This document shows, piece after piece, positions 24,848-32,130 of a stretch of 64,000 bases of DNA. The notes below the pieces were generated by a model. It was not told the origin of the DNA. It searched no databases and saw only the letters and a program-made list of their open reading frames with translations. The stretch lies in contig NZ_JBFAZX010000006.1 of assembly GCF_040689395.1 (NCBI RefSeq), positions 1 through 64,000 on the forward strand, given 5' to 3'. A program made the translations under genes and the position numbers. The stretch is from Dactylosporangium sp040689395 (GTDB lineage: Bacteria; Actinomycetota; Actinomycetes; Mycobacteriales; Micromonosporaceae). How positions within the stretch are numbered: position 1 is the first letter of the stretch; each line of letters starts with the position of its first letter.

Positions 24848-25768
24848 ATGCGGGTGACGGAATTTCGGATGTTCGGCACGACGATGCTCACGCTGGTGGG
24901 CACGCTGAACGTCTCGCAGGGTCTGCTGGTGGCTTTCGCCAGCGGCGGGGTCGGTTTCAACCGTAACGACGTGGCGTTCACCAGCGCCGGCACCTGGGCC
25001 GCGGCCACGGTGACGCTCGGTGTGCTGCTCACGGTCACCGGCCTCGCGCTGAGCGCCCGCAAGCACAGCGCCAAGCTGGCCGCGGTGAGCGTCGTGGCGC
25101 TGCACGCGATCTCCCAGCTGGCGATGCTGCGCGCCTACCCGGCGTGGTCGCTGCTGATGGTCACGCTGGACGTGATCATCCTGTTCATCCTCACGATCCC
25201 GCGGGGTAGCGTCGTCGCCCCCGAGGACCTCGAGCCCGAGGAGCCTCGCCGCCCGGTCTCGACGGCGAAGCTGGCCCTGCGCCGCAACAGCCGCTCCGAC
25301 TCCTACCGCGGCCGGCACAAGAGGGGCCACCCGGTGGTGCGTCACAGCGCCGAGCTCAACGACATCATCATGATCGATATCATGGTCGACCCGGACGAGG
25401 ACGACGTCCCCGTCACCGCGCCCGCCGTCACCGTGCCCTCGATGCAGGACACCGTCGTCGTCACCGCCTCGGTCGGCGCCCCGGTCGACTTCGTCCTGGC
25501 CGAGGAGACGATCGAGGCGGAGCTCGTCGGCGACCCGCCCACCACCTGGGTCCGCGCGATCGGCCAGGCGACTGTGCCGGTCGTGCTCGACGACCCGACG
25601 GACGAGTCGCGGGTGCCGGTCCAGCGCGCGTCCCTGGAGTCGCTGGACCCGCTGATCGACCCGCTGCCGATGGTCCTCGCGAGCGAGGCGGCGATCGCCC
25701 GGGCCGCCGTGGACGGCGAGGGCGAGAAACTGGCCGCGATCGGCGCGCGGCCCTACGTGAACCACTGA
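24848..25768 (+). CDS. DUF7144-family membrane protein with long acidic C-terminal tail
   Basis: This 306-residue protein has four N-terminal membrane helices in the DUF7144 pattern (about 9-31, 48-67, 76-93, 96-115), including the family-like AYPAWSLLMVTLDVIILFIL. An additional tail of about 185 residues is rich in Asp, Glu, Val and Pro and lacks a recognised domain; by topology it is probably cytoplasmic. A second DUF7144 gene lies at 29916-30569, and both sit behind the same three-box element. The function of the family is unknown. ATG at 24848 is used; the GTG two codons later is possible. Confidence 0.8.
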   Translation: MRVTEFRMFGTTMLTLVGTLNVSQGLLVAFASGGVGFNRNDVAFTSAGTWAAATVTLGVLLTVTGLALSARKHSAKLAAVSVVALHAISQLAMLRAYPAWSLLMVTLDVIILFILTIPRGSVVAPEDLEPEEPRRPVSTAKLALRRNSRSDSYRGRHKRGHPVVRHSAELNDIIMIDIMVDPDEDDVPVTAPAVTVPSMQDTVVVTASVGAPVDFVLAEETIEAELVGDPPTTWVRAIGQATVPVVLDDPTDESRVPVQRASLESLDPLIDPLPMVLASEAAIARAAVDGEGEKLAAIGARPYVNH

Positions 25769-25783
25769 GCCACCCGCCCCGCC

Positions 25784-25822
25784 AGCAGCGGCGGCGTCCT
25801 CGTGGAGGACGCCGCCGCTGCT
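25784..25822 (+). terminator. Strong intrinsic terminator of the DUF7144 gene
   Basis: AGCAGCGGCGGCGTCCTC and GAGGACGCCGCCGCTGCT form a perfect 18-bp stem with a 3-nt loop, followed by CTTTGTCTT. It lies 16 bp past the stop codon. Confidence 0.9.
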
Positions 25823-25863
25823 CTTTGTCTTGGCCCCGCTTATCTGCCGCGTCCCGTTCGCAG

Positions 25864-25893
25864 TGCCACAGCACGAACTGCCACAGCACGAAC
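25864..25893 (+). repeat. 15-bp direct repeat, two adjacent copies
   Basis: TGCCACAGCACGAAC occurs twice in tandem, followed by a partial third copy (GGGACAGCAC). It lies between the two convergent terminators. Confidence 0.8.
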
Positions 25894-25909
25894 AAAGGGA
25901 CAGCACAAA

Positions 25910-25942
25910 AAGGAGCGCGGCCCGGTTCGGGTCGCGCTCCTT
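25910..25942 (-). terminator. Terminator of LAL regulator copy 2
   Basis: On the minus strand AAGGAGCGCG and CGCGCTCCTT form a stem extended by a CCC/GGG pairing and followed by TTTTGTGCTG, a normal intrinsic terminator just after the regulator stop. Confidence 0.85.
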
Positions 25943-25956
25943 AATCCTTGCGGCTG

Positions 25957-28587
25957 TTACAGCAGATTGAGCTCACGAGCGCGCTCAATCACCTCCCGCC
26001 GCCGACCCACGCCGAGCTTGCGGTAGATGTTCTTCATGTGCGTCTTCACGGTGTTGACGGACACGTAGAGCATCGAGGCGATCTCGCCGGCCGACAGGGT
26101 GCCCTGCAGGTAGCGCAGCACCGCCAGCTCCCGCTCGGTCAGCGGCTCGGCGAGCTCGCCGGCGGCCGCGGGCGGGCGGCCGAAGCCGTTGAGCTCCTGG
26201 GCGATGTCCTCCGCCAGGCCGCGGTAGCCGCTGCCCGCCGGCAGGTACGTGACGAGCAGCTCGCGCACCGGCTGGCCGCCGGCGACGAAGGGCCAGCGGA
26301 TCGTCTCGTCGTCGGCGAAGCGCAGGGCCTGCTCCAGCCCCCGGCCGGCCTTGGAGCGGTCGCCCAGCGCGCGCAGGGCGCGGGCACTGGTGAGGTTGGC
26401 GTCAACCGTCCACACCAGCGACCCGGTCGTGGGCTCCAGGTAGGGCTGCACCGCGCCGAGGGCCGCCGCCGGGCGGCGCTCCGCGAGGTGGGCCTTGGCG
26501 CGCACCACGCCGAGCCAGGGCGCCAGCATCTCGACCGGTTCGAGGGTGAGCAGCCGCTTGGCCGCCTCCACGTCCCCGGCAGCCAGCCGCAGCTCCGCCT
26601 CGGCGAGAGTGACACAGTGCTGCATGCGCGGCGTGTATCGCCAGTCGGCGAGCTGCCGGCGGATGGCCGCCAGCTCGGTGCACGCGGCCCGCGCGTCGCC
26701 CGCGGCGGCGCGGATGTGCGCCCTCGTCATGGTCGCCACGGCCACCAGCGCCGGGTCGGCGAGCCCGCCCCCGTCCAGCGCACGGTCGAGGTAGTGCTCG
26801 GCCGCGCGGACCCGGGCCTGCAGGTAGCAGACCTCGGCGACGGTCAGCTGCGCCCACACCACGTCGCTGCCCTGCGTCTGGCCCTCGCGATCGGCCAGAG
26901 CCAGGGTCTCCTTGCCGTACCGCATCGCGGCGGTGAGCCGGCCCCGGGTCGCGTTGAGCTGGGCGAGCTGGCGCAGCGCGGCCAGCTGCGACTGGACCCC
27001 GCCACAGCGGCGGGCCAGGTTGAGCGACTCCATCAGCGCGTGCTCGGCCGCGACGAGATCGCCCTGGATGAGCCGCGCGCCGCCGACCGCCACGAGCGCC
27101 AGGGCGCGCATGCGCGCGGCGTCCTGGTCGTCGAGGCCGGTGTCCTCGCGCAGGAGGAGCGGGGCCGTCGCGAGGATCAGCTCAGGCTTCTGGCTCTGAT
27201 GAGCCTCAGCCATCCGAAAGCTGTCCACGATCGGGCGGAGCGCCGCCCGCGCCGAGTCGACCAGGGTGTGCTGCGATCGGTCGACGAGATGCAGGAACGT
27301 CTCGGTGCCCTGCGGATCGCTCGCGTCGAGGCGCTCGGCCGCGAAGGCCAGGGCCAGCTTCGGATCGTTGCGGACCTCCTGTGGAGGCGGCGGCACCAGC
27401 TCCTTGATGGTGCGCATCCGGGCGCCCGGCACCAGCTCCTGCCAGCTCGCGGCCAGCAGGTCCGAGGCCTGGCTCCAGTTGCGCGCCGCGAGCGCGTGGC
27501 GCAGCGCGTCGGCCGGTTGGTCGTGCGAGGCGAACCAGTCCGCCGCCCGCCGGTGCAGCTGGCGCACCTGCTCTGGTCGGCGATGTCGGAGCTCGTCGTA
27601 CAGCATGAGCCCGAATAGCGGGTGGCACCGGAACATGCCGGCGTTGCCGCTGCCCTGCACCACGAAGAGGTTCGAGTGCTCCAGCTGGGCCAGGATGCGG
27701 GCGCCGTCGACGCGGCCGGTGAGCGCCTCGACGAGCTCCGAGCTGACCTGGTCGAGGACCGACGTGCACAGGACGACTTCGCGGACGTCCTCCGGCAGCG
27801 TGTCGAAGACCTCGCCGACCAGGTACTCCCCCAGCGCCCGGTCCTGCAATGCGAAGCGGGGCACGAGGCTGTCCGGCTCCGGATGACCCTGCACCGCCAG
27901 CGCGGCCAGGCGCAGGCCGGCGGCCCACCCCTTCATCACCGCGTGCAGCTCGACGAGCGCCGACTCGGCCAGCCGCACGCCGTGCGCGTTGAGCATCTGT
28001 GCGGTCTCGTCGAGCGTGAACCCGAGCGGCCCGGTCCGCAGCTCGCTCAGCGCGCCGCGGATCCGGAATCGGTACAGCGTAAGCGCCGGATCGGTACGGC
28101 ACGCGATGACGAGACGCAGGCGTTCACCCGACTGGGAGAGCAGCGTCTCCAGTTCCCCCCATACGCGCGGTACCGAGAGCTCCTGAAGGTCGTCGAGGAC
28201 CAGGACCACGGGCGGGCCTGCCCGGCGCAGCAGGGTGACGAGCTCTTCCAGGGCCTCACCCGGGCCCTCGCCGGCCTCCTCGGCCGGGTGCTCCCCGGTC
28301 GCCTGAGTGACCGCGTCGACCACATGCTCCCAAAAACGTGGGCCGTGGTGTGCCTCGACCGTCAACCACGCGAGCGGCCAGGGCGCTCGCCCTGCCGCCA
28401 CCCACTCGGCCAGCAGGGTGGTCTTGCCCCACCCCGCCGGAGCGGAGATCAATGTCAAAGGCCCCGCCACGGCGCGATCCAGAGCGTCCAGAAGACGCGG
28501 TCGCGGCACGTGATAGCGGGGCGGCTCGGGCACTGCGAAGTGCAGTGCGGGACGGGTGATGGTGTCAACGAGCGTTTTCTGCCCCAA
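25957..28587 (-). CDS. LAL-type (MalT-like) LuxR-family regulator, copy 2
   Basis: This protein of about 876 residues has Walker A SAPAGWGKTT near residue 47-55, Walker B VVLVLDDLQE, a long helical-repeat region and a C-terminal LuxR HTH (LTERELAVLRYLQGTLSAGE, then VNTVKTHMKNIYRKLGVGRR). Its HTH is close to that of copy 3 and further from copy 1. The frame is open to 28746, but the TTG at 28587 is chosen: it follows an AGGGGG Shine-Dalgarno sequence, begins LGQKTLVDTITRPALHFAVP at the right distance from the P-loop, and lies about 42 nt after the start predicted from its three-box promoter. It probably senses a small ligand and, given that promoter, regulates itself. Confidence 0.85.
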   Translation of the reverse strand: MGQKTLVDTITRPALHFAVPEPPRYHVPRPRLLDALDRAVAGPLTLISAPAGWGKTTLLAEWVAAGRAPWPLAWLTVEAHHGPRFWEHVVDAVTQATGEHPAEEAGEGPGEALEELVTLLRRAGPPVVLVLDDLQELSVPRVWGELETLLSQSGERLRLVIACRTDPALTLYRFRIRGALSELRTGPLGFTLDETAQMLNAHGVRLAESALVELHAVMKGWAAGLRLAALAVQGHPEPDSLVPRFALQDRALGEYLVGEVFDTLPEDVREVVLCTSVLDQVSSELVEALTGRVDGARILAQLEHSNLFVVQGSGNAGMFRCHPLFGLMLYDELRHRRPEQVRQLHRRAADWFASHDQPADALRHALAARNWSQASDLLAASWQELVPGARMRTIKELVPPPPQEVRNDPKLALAFAAERLDASDPQGTETFLHLVDRSQHTLVDSARAALRPIVDSFRMAEAHQSQKPELILATAPLLLREDTGLDDQDAARMRALALVAVGGARLIQGDLVAAEHALMESLNLARRCGGVQSQLAALRQLAQLNATRGRLTAAMRYGKETLALADREGQTQGSDVVWAQLTVAEVCYLQARVRAAEHYLDRALDGGGLADPALVAVATMTRAHIRAAAGDARAACTELAAIRRQLADWRYTPRMQHCVTLAEAELRLAAGDVEAAKRLLTLEPVEMLAPWLGVVRAKAHLAERRPAAALGAVQPYLEPTTGSLVWTVDANLTSARALRALGDRSKAGRGLEQALRFADDETIRWPFVAGGQPVRELLVTYLPAGSGYRGLAEDIAQELNGFGRPPAAAGELAEPLTERELAVLRYLQGTLSAGEIASMLYVSVNTVKTHMKNIYRKLGVGRRREVIERARELNLL

Positions 28588-28635
28588 CGTATTTCGCCCC
28601 CTCCCACCCACCGCAGCACGGCGGATGACCACGGG

Positions 28636-28681
28636 ATTGTGAGGCGACAAAAGGTGATGTCGCCTCACCCGTAGGGGGTGA
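28636..28681 (-). promoter_or_regulatory. Three-box element B plus -10, facing LAL regulator copy 2
   Basis: Read on the minus strand: TCACCC (28681-28676), N5, GGGTGA (28670-28665), N7, TCACCT (28657-28652), then CACAAT at 28641-28636. An overlapping perfect inverted repeat GTGAGGCGACA/TGTCGCCTCAC spans 28639-28668. The geometry matches the other copies and places the +1 near 28629. Confidence 0.75.
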
Positions 28682-28699
28682 ACAAATGACGGTGCGTGA

Positions 28700-29569
28700 T
28701 CACCCGGTTTTCGGGGCTTGCCTGCGCACACAGCGGAAGCCGACATGACAACTGCCGTTGTCGATCGCTTCAGGCTGCCGAGCCGCAGGCCGGAACCGGT
28801 GGTCGTAGTCTGTGGAGCACAGATACGAACCGCCCTTCAGCACCCGGCTGGCGAACACCGTAGCGCCGGGCGGCAAGTCTACACGGGGGTTCTCCGGGAT
28901 CTCACCCTCGAGCTCACCGAACCGCGCGTTGCCCGAGCGATAGTAGTCCGACGTCCACTCCCACACGTTGCCGACGACGTCGAAGAGGCCGTATCCGTTG
29001 GCCGCGAACGCGCCGACCGGGCTCGTCCCGTGGCCGTCATCGCTGCGGTCCAGCCAGGGGAAGATCCCATGCCAGATGTTGGCGCGCCCGGGTTCGGGCT
29101 TGTCACCCCACGGGTACGGCGCCCCGTCCAGCCCGCCGCGCGCGGCGAACTCCCACTCGGCCTCGGTGGGCAGGTCCTTGCCGGCCCAGCTCGCGTACGC
29201 CATGGCGTCCTCGTAGGCGACGTGTACGACCGGGTGGGCGGACCGCTTGCGGATGTCCGAGCCCTCTCCGAACGGGTGACGCCAGGACGCGCCGGGCCGC
29301 AGTTCCCACCAGACACGCCAGTCGCGCAGCGGCACCGGACCCGGCGGCTGCACGAATACCATCGAACCCGGCGGTCCCTGATCGGTGGCCCGCTCGGCCA
29401 CCGTCTGGTATGCGGTCTCCTGCACGAACAAGGCGAACTCCGCGTTCGTCACGGGGTGCGAGTCGATCCAGAAGCCATCGACCGCGACCTTGCGAACCGG
29501 CGCCTCTTCCGGATAGAAGCCCTCGGCACCCATTGCGAAGGTGCCACCGGGGATCCAGGCCATCTCCAC
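28700..29569 (-). CDS. Formylglycine-generating-enzyme-like (SUMF1-fold) protein, atypical active site
   Basis: This 289-residue protein spans one FGE-sulfatase domain: WIPGGTFAMG at the start, FWIDSHPVTNAEFALFV, LPTEAEWEFAARGG, then GLFDVVGNVWEWTSDYY and RVLKGGSYLC near residue 251. In true formylglycine-generating enzymes the motif is C-x4-C; here it reads CSTDYD, so the second catalytic Cys is Asp (about 256). It is therefore unlikely to mature sulfatases and may be a SUMF1-fold protein of other function. No signal peptide. The GTG at 29569 coincides with the +1 predicted from element C, so the mRNA may be leaderless. LAL copy 2 follows 112 bp downstream. Confidence 0.85.
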   Translation of the reverse strand: MEMAWIPGGTFAMGAEGFYPEEAPVRKVAVDGFWIDSHPVTNAEFALFVQETAYQTVAERATDQGPPGSMVFVQPPGPVPLRDWRVWWELRPGASWRHPFGEGSDIRKRSAHPVVHVAYEDAMAYASWAGKDLPTEAEWEFAARGGLDGAPYPWGDKPEPGRANIWHGIFPWLDRSDDGHGTSPVGAFAANGYGLFDVVGNVWEWTSDYYRSGNARFGELEGEIPENPRVDLPPGATVFASRVLKGGSYLCSTDYDHRFRPAARQPEAIDNGSCHVGFRCVRRQAPKTG

Positions 29570-29575
29570 GAGCGC

Positions 29576-29622
29576 ATTGTGCGGACGGGCGCGGGTGACT
29601 AGTCCTCACCCACCCCGGGTGA
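29576..29622 (-). promoter_or_regulatory. Three-box element C plus -10, facing the FGE-like gene
   Basis: Read on the minus strand: TCACCC (29622-29617), N5, GGGTGA (29611-29606), N7, TCACCC (29598-29593), then CACAAT at 29581-29576. Seven nt further is the GTG start codon at 29569. Confidence 0.75.
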
Positions 29623-29702
29623 GGGCCCGGGTCGCAGAACTGCGGGTATCAAGCCCCATTCGATCCCCATTCGAACCCCATTCGACGCTGCCGCGGGGGC
29701 TT

Positions 29703-29748
29703 TCACACGGGCTGGGTGATGCTCGGTCATCCGGGCCGGCCGAACGAT
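29703..29748 (+). promoter_or_regulatory. Three-box element D plus -10, facing the second DUF7144 gene
   Basis: TCACAC (29703-29708), N5, GGGTGA (29714-29719), N7, TCATCC (29727-29732), then AACGAT at 29743-29748. Two boxes each differ by one base from TCACCC. Expected +1 is near 29755, leaving a leader of about 160 nt. Elements C and D are divergent in the same intergenic region. Confidence 0.65.
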
Positions 29749-29786
29749 CGCATCCAAAAGCACCGGTTCAACGCATTCGCGAGGGA

Positions 29787-29874
29787 GGGAGGTCGCCACA
29801 CGAGCTTCGCCGGATTCGGCCGCGGCGCCTCCTCTCTTGTCCGCCGCGGCCGGTCGGCGAATCCGTGACCTCCC
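29787..29874 (+). ncRNA. Highly structured leader of the second DUF7144 gene
   Basis: Three nested perfect pairings build one long hairpin: GGGAGGTC/GACCTCCC (29787-29794 with 29867-29874), TTCGCCG/CGGCGAA (29806-29812 with 29855-29861) and CGGCCGCGG/CCGCGGCCG (29817-29825 with 29844-29852). It lies wholly in the predicted 5' untranslated region, ending 41 bp before the ATG. It may be a cis-regulatory RNA or a protein-binding site; I recognise no known class. Confidence 0.5.
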
Positions 29875-29915
29875 GGGATACGTGTGTCGGTTCAGGAAAA
29901 AGGGAGACAGAGGTC

Positions 29916-30569
29916 ATGGCTGAGACCGCTACCACCCGCAAGAGCAGCGCCTGGTCCGGCTGGGTCACGTTCGCCGGCGTGCTGCTGGTCGTGCTCGGGG
30001 TGCTCAACATCCTCGAGGGCCTGGTCGCGCTGCTGCAGCGGCAGGTCGCCTTCATCGACGGCAGCAGCCTGGTCGTGGTAAACCTGACCGGGCTGGGCAT
30101 CGTGATGATCGTCTTCGGCGCACTCCTCACCGCGTGCGGGATCGGGCTGCTGGCCCACAACAACGTGGCCCGGATCGCGGCGATCGTGATCGTGTCCCTG
30201 CATGCGCTCGCGCAGATCGGCTCGCTCGGCGCCTACCCGGTGTGGTCGCTGCTGATGATCACCCTCGACGTGATCATCCTGTACGCGCTCACCGTGCACT
30301 GGGCCCCGCTCGAACTCGAAACGGCGGCGCCACCGCCGGGCGGCGTACACCGGGCCGACCGGGATCAGCAGCGCGAGGCCGTCGCTTTCCCGATGAACCC
30401 GGCACGGGGCGGCCCGGCCCATGCCGCGCCGGACACGCCCGACGTTTCGGAGAAGGCCGCCGGGGGCTACGAGGGCCAACCGGCGCAGTATCAGAGCCAG
30501 GCCGAGGAGTACCAGGGACCGCGGCGCGGCGAGCACCAGTCGTATCAGCAGCCGGGGTCTGAATACTGA
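29916..30569 (+). CDS. DUF7144-family membrane protein
   Basis: This 217-residue protein has four membrane helices (about 12-34, 51-72, 79-96, 99-118) typical of the family: GWVTFAGVLLVVLGVLNILE, AHNNVARIAAIVIVSLHALA and GAYPVWSLLMITLDVIILYA. A cytoplasmic-looking tail of about 95 residues is rich in Gln, Gly, Pro and Tyr (EGQPAQYQSQAEEYQG) and looks disordered. ATG 29916 follows GGGAG and AGAGG. It is a paralogue of the gene at 24848 with a different tail, and both lie behind the three-box element. Function unknown. Confidence 0.82.
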   Translation: MAETATTRKSSAWSGWVTFAGVLLVVLGVLNILEGLVALLQRQVAFIDGSSLVVVNLTGLGIVMIVFGALLTACGIGLLAHNNVARIAAIVIVSLHALAQIGSLGAYPVWSLLMITLDVIILYALTVHWAPLELETAAPPPGGVHRADRDQQREAVAFPMNPARGGPAHAAPDTPDVSEKAAGGYEGQPAQYQSQAEEYQGPRRGEHQSYQQPGSEY

Positions 30570-30580
30570 TGCAACCGGCA

Positions 30581-30611
30581 AAGTCCGGCGACTCGCGTTG
30601 TCGCCGGACTT
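30581..30611 (+). terminator. Intrinsic terminator after the second DUF7144 gene
   Basis: AAGTCCGGCGAC and GTCGCCGGACTT form a perfect 12-bp stem followed by TTTC. It lies 12 bp past the stop and between convergent genes. Confidence 0.88.
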
Positions 30612-30624
30612 TTCGGCTGCTCGG

Positions 30625-31656
30625 CTACGTGTGGCGGTGGTGGTCCAGCGAGGCGTGGGCATGCGGCGCCGCCGGATCCGGGTGCACCGTGGCGGCCGTC
30701 AGGCGGGGCACGGCGTGCAGCAGGCGATGTTCCGCGTCGACCGCGATCGCGTGTGCCTCAGCGAGTGACAGGTTCGGACCTACCACCAGGTCGGTCTCGG
30801 CGTGCAGGCGGTGGCCGATCCAGCGCATCCGCAGCGCCGCCACGCGCAGGACCCCCGGCGTGCCGGCCAGCGTGTCCTCCGCCGTGGTCATGAGGGCCGG
30901 GTCGACGGCGTCCATCAGCCGCTGATACACCTCGCGCGCCGCGTCCTTCAAAACGAACAGGATCGCGACGGTGATGAGCAGGCCGACCAGCGGATCGGCC
31001 CAGCGCCAGCCGATCGCCACACCGCCCGCGCCGAGCAGGACGGCCAGGGACGTGAAGCCGTCGGTGCGAGCGTGCAGGCCGTCGGCGACCAGCGCGGCCG
31101 AGCCGATGCGACGGCCGACGCGGATCCGGTGGCGCGCGACGAGCTCGTTACCGGCGAAGCCGATGAGGCCGGCGGCGGCCACGAACGGCAGCCGGGTCAC
31201 GACGGCAGGATGCACGAGCCGGTCCACGGCCGCGTACGCCGCGAGCGCCGCCGAGGCCGCGATGGTGAGCACGATGGCGATGCCGGCGAGGTCCTCCGCC
31301 CGGCCGTAACCGTAGGTGTACCGCCGATTCGCCGGCCGGCGGCCCAGGACGAAGGCCACCCCCAGCGGCACCGCCGTCAGTGCGTCGGCCACATTGTGCA
31401 GGGAGTCGCCGAGCAGCGCCACCGAGCCGGACCACACCGCGACGAGCGCCTGCGACGCGGCGGTGGCCCCGAGCACGAGCAGCGAGAACCACAGCGCCCG
31501 GATGCCCTCGCGGGAACCTTCCATCGCCGGGTCGACCTTGCCGGCGGCGTCGTGCGAGTGCGTCGCCACGACGTGCCGGAGCCGCCGCAGCAGCGCAGGA
31601 CGAACGTATTCGTGATGCCCGTGGCCGTGATCATGGCCGTGGAAGTCCCGCGCCAT
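30625..31656 (-). CDS. Cation diffusion facilitator (CDF) family metal transporter
   Basis: This 343-residue inner-membrane protein has His-rich ends (GHDHGHGHHEY at the N-terminus and HAHASLDHHRH at the C-terminus) that suggest metal handling. Six helices carry the CDF metal site: GDSLHNVADAL in TM2 and DGLHARTDGF in TM5. A cytoplasmic C-terminal domain (about 260-335) follows. The HxxxD pairing favours Zn(II), but specificity is not certain. It ends close to the convergent terminator at 30581-30611, and no three-box element faces it. Confidence 0.9.
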   Translation of the reverse strand: MARDFHGHDHGHGHHEYVRPALLRRLRHVVATHSHDAAGKVDPAMEGSREGIRALWFSLLVLGATAASQALVAVWSGSVALLGDSLHNVADALTAVPLGVAFVLGRRPANRRYTYGYGRAEDLAGIAIVLTIAASAALAAYAAVDRLVHPAVVTRLPFVAAAGLIGFAGNELVARHRIRVGRRIGSAALVADGLHARTDGFTSLAVLLGAGGVAIGWRWADPLVGLLITVAILFVLKDAAREVYQRLMDAVDPALMTTAEDTLAGTPGVLRVAALRMRWIGHRLHAETDLVVGPNLSLAEAHAIAVDAEHRLLHAVPRLTAATVHPDPAAPHAHASLDHHRHT

Positions 31657-31781
31657 GCGAACACCATCGCAGAAAAGGCGGAAGAATCGCGGACGCGTGC
31701 GGCGCCGGCGCGGGCCTGGGAGCGCGCCGGCGCCTAGGCGCCGTCCTGGTGGAGCAGGAACGTCTCAGAACGTGACTTGCG

Positions 31782-31820
31782 ATGGGTGGGCGGCCTCCTC
31801 CGGATCAGCCGCCCACCCAT
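31782..31820. terminator. 13-bp hairpin
   Basis: ATGGGTGGGCGGC (31782-31794) and GCCGCCCACCCAT (31808-31820) pair perfectly around a 13-nt loop. It lacks a U-tract and may end transcripts from either side. Confidence 0.55.
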
Positions 31821-31890
31821 CGGCTCCCGCCGCCCTCGCTGAAGATCGACCGGTGCTCAGGACGCGGGCCATACTCACCGCTGCCCCCTG

Positions 31891-31922
31891 AACCGTTGAG
31901 TACCCCCTGCTCAACGGTTTTT
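31891..31922 (+). terminator. Intrinsic-terminator-like hairpin with T-run
   Basis: AACCGTTGAG and CTCAACGGTT form a 10-bp stem around a 9-nt loop and are followed by TTT on the plus strand. No plus-strand gene upstream of it is evident, so its client is unknown. Confidence 0.6.
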
Positions 31923-32065
31923 CACCGAGCGACCCAGCTAGGTCTGTCGCGCCGGGGACCACCGACGACGCGACGCCCGCGGCTGGCGGGACCGGACGGA
32001 TCACTGAGGACGATGCAGCAGTCATCGAGTCAGTTCCGTCCGTCGCTTGACTTGTCACGTTAGGA

Positions 32066-32111
32066 ATCCTGTCGTGGCCCGGAGTGATCCGTCGTCACCC
32101 GGGACGGGTGA
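32066..32111 (-). promoter_or_regulatory. Three-box element E plus -10
   Basis: Read on the minus strand: TCACCC (32111-32106), N5, GGGTGA (32100-32095), N7, TCACTC (32087-32082), then CAGGAT at 32071-32066. It lies just beyond the DivIVA-like gene's stop and points away from it, into a region without a recognised gene. Confidence 0.7.
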
Positions 32112-32130
32112 AGCACCTGCCTGATCGACA

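Larger units (their letters stand above)
31765..32058 (-). other. Short leaderless open frame or small RNA behind element E
   Basis: The GTG at 32058 lies exactly where the +1 is expected from element E, with the same 37-bp box-to-start distance as in the FGE-like gene. The 97-codon frame (VTSQATDGTDSMTAASSSVI and onward) is Ser/Ala-rich, has no known domain, and its third codon positions are far less GC-rich than in neighbouring genes. Two hairpins lie inside it. It may be a small protein, a decayed gene or a non-coding transcript of about 280 nt; the sequence does not decide. Confidence 0.3.
31657..32130. other. Region with hairpins and an unassigned short transcript unit
   Basis: These 474 bp lack a gene with normal codon use. 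They contain a 13-bp hairpin (31782-31820), a terminator-like hairpin with a T-run on the plus strand (31891-31922) and, at 32066-32111, three-box element E facing the minus strand. A 97-codon GTG frame (32058-31765) begins at the predicted +1. Confidence 0.55.

Noticed and set aside
25864..25893. The 15-bp direct repeat as a CRISPR or attachment site
   Set aside because: There are only two adjacent copies, no spacers of regular size, and no cas or integrase gene.
28588..28746. An N-terminal extension of LAL regulator copy 2 to position 28746
   Set aside because: It would overlap the FGE-like gene and cover the three-box element. Codon use is poor, and the TTG at 28587 has a ribosome-binding site and the right distance to the P-loop.
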